Shown piece by piece: positions 4,887 to 9,525 of a DNA stretch of 9,525 bases (positions are counted from its first letter, which is position 1; every line of letters begins with the position of its first letter). The stretch is taken from positions 1 through 9,525 of the forward strand of contig PWLT01000046.1 in the NCBI GenBank assembly GCA_003558415.1, read 5' to 3'. The position numbers and the translations under genes are program-made. The DNA comes from Hyphomicrobiales bacterium (GTDB lineage Bacteria; Pseudomonadota; Alphaproteobacteria; Rhodobacterales; Rhodobacteraceae). The notes beneath the pieces are model-generated. The model saw only the letters and a program-made list of their open reading frames with translations, made no database searches and was not told the origin of the DNA.

Positions 4887-7136
4887 TCACCAGAGATCGA
4901 CCAGGAAGTGCCCGTACTCCGCGCTCACGAACGACCAGCTCGCGTTGAACTCGATTCCACCGTCACCGGCGAGGATCGCACCCGAGAACGCTCCGCTGCC
5001 GGCGCCACCATTGGCCGTGACCCTGCCGTTGGCCCGGATGACGGCGGCCGCGTGTGCCGGCGAAGACAGGACGTGAACGTCGCTCTCCGTCACGAACACG
5101 GTCTCGACGGGGCCCGCCCCGACATCCGGGGCTCCGCTCACCACCAGGTCTCCTGCAGCGACGATGGTCACGACGCCCGCGAAGCTCGTGCCGTGGACGA
5201 CCTCCACGTCGCCAGCCACGACGGCGATGCCGAGACGCCCGTGCGTGGCGGACGGGTTCACAGCAGCGTGCACCACGACGGACGTTGATCGCTCACCGAG
5301 CACGAGCGCGCCCGTGACGCTGCCGGTGACCACGAGCGATGCGCCGGGCTCGAGACAGACGACAGTGTCCGCAAGATCTGCGGCCGTGTGGGCCCCGACG
5401 TAGGTCACGTCGCAGCTCTCCGTCTCGACACCACCGAGGTAGTGATCGACGACCGCGTCGCGCACAGCATCCCAGTCGACAGGTTCGAGCAGGGGCGGCT
5501 CCACGCCCTCCAGGCACGTGAGCGAGCCCACGCGGCAGGACTCTCCTGCCCACACATCCACGCCATCAGCGATGGACGAGGCACCTCGTACATCGACCTC
5601 TCCACCAGCCCAGACGTGTGTCTCGATCAGCGACGAACCAGACACGAGGAACGACCCCGTCGTTACGAGGCCATACGTCCACGGCACCGGACTCGGCAGC
5701 ACCGAATCGACCACCGTGACGCTGATGCGCCCCTCAACGCTCGGCTCGGCCACGCTCTGGGCGACCACCTCGGTGGTGCCCGGTCCGACCGCGGTAAGGA
5801 TCCCGTCCTCGGAGACACTCACGACGGCATCGTCGTCGCTCGACCAGTGCACCGCCTCGGAGGCGCCGCCGGTCGCCATCACAGTGGCGCTGAGCGCCAC
5901 GACGTCACCCGGGCTCAGCGTCCGATCACCACCGTCGATGCTCACGGCCGTGACGGCGGGCGTCTCGACCACGTCGATCGTGACCGTCGCCGCGATGGCC
6001 ACGCCGTCGACCCGGGCACTGACCTCGACGGTCGCCGGCACCGTCGGCGCCGTGAACGTGGCGACGACCGTGCCGTCCGGCATCGCCGACACCGGACCGA
6101 TGGTCCCGGCCGCGGGGGCGTCGAACGACACCGTCGAGTCGTGCAGGACGATGGGGTTGTCGTAGGCGTCGAAGAGCGTGACGCTCAGCGAACTGGTCGA
6201 CGCCGCGTCGGCGGGCAGCGTCGTCGGATCGGCGACGACGGTGCTCGTGAGGGGCGATGCAGGACCTGGGAGCGCGTCGACGTCGAGCTCGGCCGTCAGC
6301 GGTGGCTCCGTGCCGTCGAGCGACGCCCGCAGGCGCTGCGCGCCAGCGATGGTCCCGAGCTGCCAGCGGTTGAGCGCCGCGAACCCCTCCGCGTCGGTGA
6401 TCACGGGCGCGGTCGGCTCGATCGAGCCGCCGCCGGCGACGACCTCGAAGCGAACGGATCGACCAGGGACCGGCAGCCCGTCGGCGTCGAGGACCTCGAC
6501 GCGCGGCGCCTCGGCGATGTCGGTGCCCACGATGGCGGCGCCGACCTCGCCCCCCACGAAGCGGACCGACGCGGGCTCCGGTGCCGACGCGTCGAGCACC
6601 GTCACGGTCGCGCTCGCAGCCATGTCAGGGTCGGCGACGCTCCTCACGGTCACGGTGGCGCTGCCGATGCCATGCCCCTGCACCGCGCCAGCAGCGTCGA
6701 CGGTCGCGACGCCCGCTGCGTCGGTCGACCAGACGACACTGACGTCGACACCGTCGGCGGCCTCGAGGGTTGCTACGAGCACCGCCTGCTCACCAACACG
6801 GAGCGTCACGGCGGCGGGCTCAACGACGATGCTCAGCACGCCAGACGAGGGAGCGTCCGGCGTGGTGTCGCCCGGCGTGTCGCCCGGCGTGTCGACCGGG
6901 GCGTCGACCGGGGCGTCGACCGGGGCGTCGACCGGGGCATCGACCGGGGCATCGACCGGGGCATCGACCGGGGCATCGACCGGTGTGTCGGTGGGGACGT
7001 CGGAGGGCAGGTCGGGCGTGAGACTCCCAGGGCCACCGGCCGGGCCGCCACCGCACGCCATCAACGCGAAGGCAGCGAGCAGGACGACGAGGATCGAGCA
7101 GAACCAGCGCGCAACCAACGAGGCTCGAGGCATCAC
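4887..7136 (-). CDS. Large Ig-like-domain (BIG) surface lipoprotein with PVDA-repeat stalk
   Basis: A 749-residue exported lipoprotein. Residues 1-28 are a lipoprotein signal: Arg10, a hydrophobic core LVVLLAAFALMAC, and lipid-modified Cys28. A Pro/Asp/Val stalk (about 40-96) follows, with seven PVDA units and then PVDT, PGDT, PGDT. Next come a BIG2-like Ig fold (about 100-182, with VTLRVGEQAVLVATL and WSTDAAGVATVDAAG), an invasin/BIG1-like segment (about 190-390, with VLDADGLPVPGRSVRFEV) and a second BIG2-like fold (about 392-478). The C-terminus (about 480-749) is beta-rich and repetitive (VTGSVTGALVLGE, then FSGAILAGDGG), like a beta-helix or DUF7305-like region. GTG 7136 and ATG 7133 both follow GGAGGT at 7143-7148, at 6 and 9 bases; the difference is one residue. 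It is divergent from another lipoprotein gene. A cell-envelope adhesive or structural role is inferred. Confidence 0.88.
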   Translation of the reverse strand: MMPRASLVARWFCSILVVLLAAFALMACGGGPAGGPGSLTPDLPSDVPTDTPVDAPVDAPVDAPVDAPVDAPVDAPVDAPVDTPGDTPGDTTPDAPSSGVLSIVVEPAAVTLRVGEQAVLVATLEAADGVDVSVVWSTDAAGVATVDAAGAVQGHGIGSATVTVRSVADPDMAASATVTVLDASAPEPASVRFVGGEVGAAIVGTDIAEAPRVEVLDADGLPVPGRSVRFEVVAGGGSIEPTAPVITDAEGFAALNRWQLGTIAGAQRLRASLDGTEPPLTAELDVDALPGPASPLTSTVVADPTTLPADAASTSSLSVTLFDAYDNPIVLHDSTVSFDAPAAGTIGPVSAMPDGTVVATFTAPTVPATVEVSARVDGVAIAATVTIDVVETPAVTAVSIDGGDRTLSPGDVVALSATVMATGGASEAVHWSSDDDAVVSVSEDGILTAVGPGTTEVVAQSVAEPSVEGRISVTVVDSVLPSPVPWTYGLVTTGSFLVSGSSLIETHVWAGGEVDVRGASSIADGVDVWAGESCRVGSLTCLEGVEPPLLEPVDWDAVRDAVVDHYLGGVETESCDVTYVGAHTAADLADTVVCLEPGASLVVTGSVTGALVLGERSTSVVVHAAVNPSATHGRLGIAVVAGDVEVVHGTSFAGVVTIVAAGDLVVSGAPDVGAGPVETVFVTESDVHVLSSPAHAAAVIRANGRVTANGGAGSGAFSGAILAGDGGIEFNASWSFVSAEYGHFLVDLW
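6865..6996 (-). repeat. 12-bp tandem array encoding the PVDA/PGDT stalk
   Basis: Eleven consecutive 12-bp units lie inside the BIG lipoprotein gene. Plus-strand units at 6889-6984 are variants of g-x-x-TCGACCGGG: GTG at 6889, GCG at 6901, 6913 and 6925, and GCA at 6937, 6949, 6961 and 6973. They are flanked by GTGTCGCCCGGC at 6865 and 6877, and by a degenerate unit at 6985. The unit keeps the frame, so copy-number change alters stalk length without breaking the gene. Confidence 0.92.
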
Positions 7137-7142
7137 GAACCG

Positions 7143-7148
7143 ACCTCC
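7143..7148 (-). promoter_or_regulatory. Shine-Dalgarno GGAGGT of the BIG lipoprotein gene
   Basis: On the minus strand GGAGGT precedes GTG 7136 by six bases and ATG 7133 by nine. It fixes the start to one of these two neighbouring codons but does not choose between them. Confidence 0.75.
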
Positions 7149-7443
7149 AGGGCATACTGCCTTCCGTCACGAACCAGCGCCACACGGCCTACAGCGACGC
7201 ATCGTCTTCGCAGACACGGTGTCGGTGACATGTACGGAACACGATTTCACACCGTCCATGACGAGAAACGCACGCCTTCTTCACCTCGCATTGCTCGGTG
7301 CGAGCGCCGGTATGTGGTTCGTTCGTGCATCTTCCGTCAGAGCGGTCTTCGTACCGTGACGCGAGCGATGTGACCACGGTGGTCGTGTGCACCGCACCCA
7401 CTCAACGCATCCATGCGAGTGACGCACGCCATGTGCCACCACG
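7149..7443. other. Shared upstream region of two divergent lipoprotein genes
   Basis: The start codons are about 324 bases apart. I see no gene here: the open frames crossing it are shadows or out-of-frame extensions. It should hold both promoters, but no -35/-10 pair stands out in either direction. The clearest element is the 13-bp palindrome GACCACGGTGGTC at 7372-7384. Confidence 0.5.
7372..7384. promoter_or_regulatory. Palindrome GACCACGGTGGTC, possible operator
   Basis: A perfect 6-1-6 inverted repeat centred about 80 bases before the ATG of the rightward lipoprotein gene, within the shared divergent region. Placement would suit a dimeric regulator's site. A 6-bp arm could also arise by chance in GC-rich DNA. 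Confidence 0.3.
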
Positions 7444-7449
7444 AGGAGG
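7444..7449 (+). promoter_or_regulatory. Shine-Dalgarno AGGAGG that sets the start of the rightward lipoprotein
   Basis: AGGAGG lies eight bases before ATG 7458. It supports this start over an in-frame ATG at 7413 that would put fifteen non-signal residues ahead of the signal peptide. Confidence 0.85.
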
Positions 7450-7457
7450 CTCGTCCC

Positions 7458-9065
7458 ATGACCCAGCGCCGTACGTACGTCTCCTTCCTGATCGCTGCAG
7501 CGATCATCTGGCTCAGCGCGTGCGGCGCAACGCCACCGTCAACCGACACACCATCGGACGGCGGGCCCACGGCATTCGAGCCCAATGTCATCGCGGGCAT
7601 CCTCACCGACGGGGCCGGTAGCCCGCTCGCTGGCCAGCAGGTCAGTGTCGCGGCGATGCCGGCCACGGCAAGTGTCACCACGCTGACCGCCGAGGCGCAG
7701 CGTGCGAGCGTCGCGCTGACGGACGCGGCCGGTCAGTTCAAGGTTCCCGTGACCGTCGAGGGCACGTACGGCATCGGCAGCGTGGGCGACACGACCGGCG
7801 CGTTCGGCACCGTCGTCGTCGAGCGCGGCTCCGACGGCCCGCTGCGGCAGACGAGCGCCGTCACACTGTCGACGGCACCCCTCGGCGCGATCGCCGGCAC
7901 GGTCGACGGTCCCGGGGCAGGGGTGTTCGTCTTCGCCCTCGGCACTAGCTTCAGCGCCGTCACCGACGCGACCGGTGCGTTCTCGATCAGCCGCGTGCCG
8001 GCGGGCACGTACCAGGTCGTCGCTGGGACACCTGGCAATGTCACAGCTCCGCAGGCCGTCACGGTCGTTGCGGGCGAGGTCGCGACGATCGCCTCCCCGA
8101 TCGCGTGCGGACCACGCGTGACCGGCGTCGACCCGGAGGGGTTCGTCACACCGGCGTACAGCGTGACGAGCGGCACGCTGCCGCTCGTGTTCACGATCAG
8201 CGGCAGCGGGTTCGGCTCGAGCCAAGGCCTATCGGTGCTCCGGTACGCTGGGGTCAACGTCGACGCGGCCATCACGTCGTGGAGCGATACAGCGGTTCAA
8301 GTCGACTCCAGGCGACTTGAAGAAGCGCACTACGACACGGCGCGTGCGCGACTCGGGCTCGACACACCTGCCGACGCGTTCCGCTTCGAGGTCATCACCG
8401 CAGCCGGATCCAGCACGAGTTTGCCGGTCGGCATCGCTGCCACCGTACTGTGGAGAGGGCTCAGCGAGAGCGAAGCGGCGAACGAGGCGCAGGTCTGGGT
8501 CTCGATGGAAACCGTCTGGGAGTACGAGGTTCCGGACGTGACCTACTCTGTGCTTGTCACGAACGGCACTGCTATCAGCAGCAGCGACGGCACGGCGATC
8601 TCGACGGTCACTACGGCTCCGGTGTCGGACGACTCGTACGACGACTATGGGCGCCCGATCGGAGCAGTCTTCGACGTGCGCCTTGACGACCTCCTCCCCG
8701 CTGTCGTGACCCTCGTACCCTCGGGTGACCCACTCTTCACCGCTGTCGAACCAAGGTCAACAGCCGTCGCTGGGACGTTCGAGTTCATCGCTGATGAGGC
8801 GACGTTCTCGGACGGCATGTTGACGGTCACGGGGAGCCTCGTCGCATGGGATGGCTCGCCGATGCCTGACGACGGCGGCTTCGCCATCAGTCTCGATCCG
8901 TGGCGGCCCGAGATCGACGACCTCGCGCTCGCTATCGAGCCCGACGGGAGCTTCACGGCCACCGGGTCAGTGCCCAGCTGGGTTGCCAGCCACTGGGAGA
9001 TCGACTTTTGGCTCGTCTACCGGGGGCTCGAGCTCGGCTGGTACATCGCCGAGGTCACTGAGTAG
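7458..9065 (+). CDS. Lipoprotein with carboxypeptidase-regulatory-like and IPT/TIG-like regions
   Basis: A 535-residue predicted lipoprotein. The signal peptide has Arg4-Arg5, a hydrophobic core YVSFLIAAAIIWLSAC and a lipobox with Cys22. After a Pro/Ser/Thr linker come two prealbumin-like modules of the carboxypeptidase-regulatory type. The first is at about 38-140 (IAGILTDGAGSPLAGQQV, then DAAGQFKVPV). The second is at about 142-213 (AIAGTVDGPGAGVFVF, then TDATGAFSISRVPAGTYQV). Residues about 216-325 resemble an IPT/TIG Ig fold (VTGVDPEGF, then LVFTISGSGFGSS). The remaining 210 residues are beta-rich, acidic and unrecognised, with many Trp/Tyr near the end (HWEIDFWLVYRGLELGWYI). No catalytic motif is visible. 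It probably sits at the outer surface as a binding or structural protein. It is divergent from the BIG lipoprotein and is followed 12 bases after its stop by a strong hairpin. Confidence 0.9.
   Translation: MTQRRTYVSFLIAAAIIWLSACGATPPSTDTPSDGGPTAFEPNVIAGILTDGAGSPLAGQQVSVAAMPATASVTTLTAEAQRASVALTDAAGQFKVPVTVEGTYGIGSVGDTTGAFGTVVVERGSDGPLRQTSAVTLSTAPLGAIAGTVDGPGAGVFVFALGTSFSAVTDATGAFSISRVPAGTYQVVAGTPGNVTAPQAVTVVAGEVATIASPIACGPRVTGVDPEGFVTPAYSVTSGTLPLVFTISGSGFGSSQGLSVLRYAGVNVDAAITSWSDTAVQVDSRRLEEAHYDTARARLGLDTPADAFRFEVITAAGSSTSLPVGIAATVLWRGLSESEAANEAQVWVSMETVWEYEVPDVTYSVLVTNGTAISSSDGTAISTVTTAPVSDDSYDDYGRPIGAVFDVRLDDLLPAVVTLVPSGDPLFTAVEPRSTAVAGTFEFIADEATFSDGMLTVTGSLVAWDGSPMPDDGGFAISLDPWRPEIDDLALAIEPDGSFTATGSVPSWVASHWEIDFWLVYRGLELGWYIAEVTE
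8296..8321. repeat. Perfect 9-bp inverted repeat inside the lipoprotein gene
   Basis: TTCAAGTCG (8296-8304) and CGACTTGAA (8313-8321) are exact reverse complements with an 8-base loop. The element falls where the protein changes from the TIG-like fold to a charged stretch (VDSRRLEEAHYDTARARLG). Confidence 0.65.
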
Positions 9066-9077
9066 GACCGAGCTTCT

Positions 9078-9126
9078 CGATTGGCCTCGCTGGCACGCGT
9101 ACGTCGCGCGTGCCAGCACCCAATCG
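9078..9126 (+). terminator. Bipartite hairpin, probable terminator of the lipoprotein gene
   Basis: The inner stem is a perfect 11 bp: GCTGGCACGCG (9089-9099) with CGCGTGCCAGC (9107-9117), and a 7-base loop. Beyond a small internal loop a second perfect 7-bp stem extends it: CGATTGG (9078-9084) with CCAATCG (9120-9126). It starts 12 bases after the TAG stop. There is no T-tract, so it resembles the U-poor terminators of GC-rich bacteria, or an mRNA 3'-end stabiliser. Confidence 0.75.
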
Positions 9127-9288
9127 GCGCCGACCTGATCGCGCACGCCGGCGCACCTCCCGCAGACGGCTCCCGACGCGTCCATGTGCCACGGCCTTCG
9201 TGCGGAACGCTCTTCGTTCGACGCAAGGGAGTCGGTGCGGCTTGAGAACCGCGTTACGATAGAAACCACACCTAAGCCCGGAGGCTCG
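9127..9288 (+). promoter_or_regulatory. Upstream region and possible promoter of the last gene
   Basis: Between the hairpin and the next start codon lies a possible -10, TACGAT at 9255-9260, with no good -35 at normal spacing; TTGAGA at 9242-9247 is too close to pair with it. The ribosome binding site GGAGG is at 9280-9284, four bases before the ATG. The preceding strong hairpin suggests this is a separate transcription unit. Confidence 0.35.
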
Positions 9289-9525
9289 ATGCCGTCCCGC
9301 ACCACCACCGTCGTCCCCGACCGCCTCGCGGCCCACCGTGTGCGCCTGGGCGCCGCCCGCACCGGAGCGGTCGGCCGCCACGTCACTACCATGCCCGGCC
9401 TGGCAGCCCGCCTCGCCGGCGGCTTCCTGCGGGCCGCCAAGACTGTCGAGGTCGAGAAGGCGCTGCAACCACCACCCGACCTCGGCTCGGGCGGCCTGGC
9501 ACACATCGCCACCCTGCCCGGCTTC
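9289..9525 (+). CDS. Hypothetical protein, 5' part only (runs off right edge)
   Basis: Seventy-nine codons from ATG 9289 stay open to the window end, with high GC at third positions and GGAGG just upstream, so this is very probably a real gene. The product starts MPSRTTTVVPDRLAAHRVRL, is Ala/Arg/Leu-rich and has no signal peptide or membrane segment in the visible part. Two similar segments are seen: HVTTMPGL at 31-38 and HIATLPGF at 72-79, suggesting an internal repeat about 41 residues apart. I do not recognise the family and give no function. Confidence 0.75.
   Translation, partial: MPSRTTTVVPDRLAAHRVRLGAARTGAVGRHVTTMPGLAARLAGGFLRAAKTVEVEKALQPPPDLGSGGLAHIATLPGF

Noticed and set aside
6865..6996. 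Possible CRISPR array
   Set aside because: Units are 12 bp, directly adjacent and in frame with a protein; there are no spacers.
6178..7359. Plus-strand open frame with Ser/Thr-Gly repeats, resembling a surface protein
   Set aside because: The repeats are the antisense image of the PVDA array; there is no ribosome binding site or signal peptide.
5388..7373. Plus-strand open frame of 661 codons
   Set aside because: Antisense to the BIG lipoprotein gene; its Asp/Arg/His/Gly-rich product is what reverse reading of GC-rich codons gives, and the minus strand has a signal peptide, lipobox and Ig-like folds.
7413..7457. Earlier ATG for the rightward lipoprotein
   Set aside because: AGGAGG at 7444-7449 points to ATG 7458, and the longer form would put fifteen non-hydrophobic residues before the signal peptide.
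7539..8225. 228-codon minus-strand frame
   Set aside because: Antisense to the second lipoprotein gene; Arg/Asp/Ala-rich shadow without start signals.

Overview
This is a GC-rich bacterial window in which nearly every real gene shows strong third-position GC bias. Several starts carry clear GGAGG-type ribosome binding sites, and two genes encode exported lipoproteins with a classical lipobox. The source phylum cannot be fixed from the sequence. The Ig-like and carboxypeptidase-regulatory-type lipoproteins would suit Deinococcota (for example Trueperaceae) or Myxococcota; this is a guess.

The left half (1-4597) reads like a small defence or nucleic-acid-processing island. A leftward pair encodes a MazG/RS21-C6-type nucleotide pyrophosphohydrolase (952-1290) and, 19 bp downstream, a DUF2075/Schlafen-group-3 protein with a PD-(D/E)XK-like nuclease region followed by a helicase P-loop; its 3' end lies outside the window. 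Diverging from it across a 318 bp gap is a rightward operon. It holds a NucS/DUF91-like PD-(D/E)XK protein (1609-2769), a DUF4268 protein overlapping it by ATGA (2766-3695), and two small genes that are both frameshifted as given. The first small gene (3726-4095) looks like a DUF7669-type winged helix broken by a 13-bp tandem duplication. The second (4095-4597) is of unknown function and is broken by an apparent one-base deletion in a GC-rich palindrome. Three separate PD-(D/E)XK-type proteins within 4 kb, with no methyltransferase, make this block the best candidate here for an undescribed system.

The segment 4598-4886 holds no confident gene, only a weak open frame.

The right half (4887-9065) holds two divergently transcribed cell-envelope lipoproteins. 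One is a 749-residue leftward protein with a PVDA-repeat stalk, BIG-type Ig-like domains and a beta-rich C-terminus. The other is a 535-residue rightward protein with carboxypeptidase-regulatory-like and IPT/TIG-like regions, followed by a large bipartite hairpin that is probably its terminator. They share a 324 bp intergenic region. A new gene of unknown function starts at 9289 and runs off the right edge.
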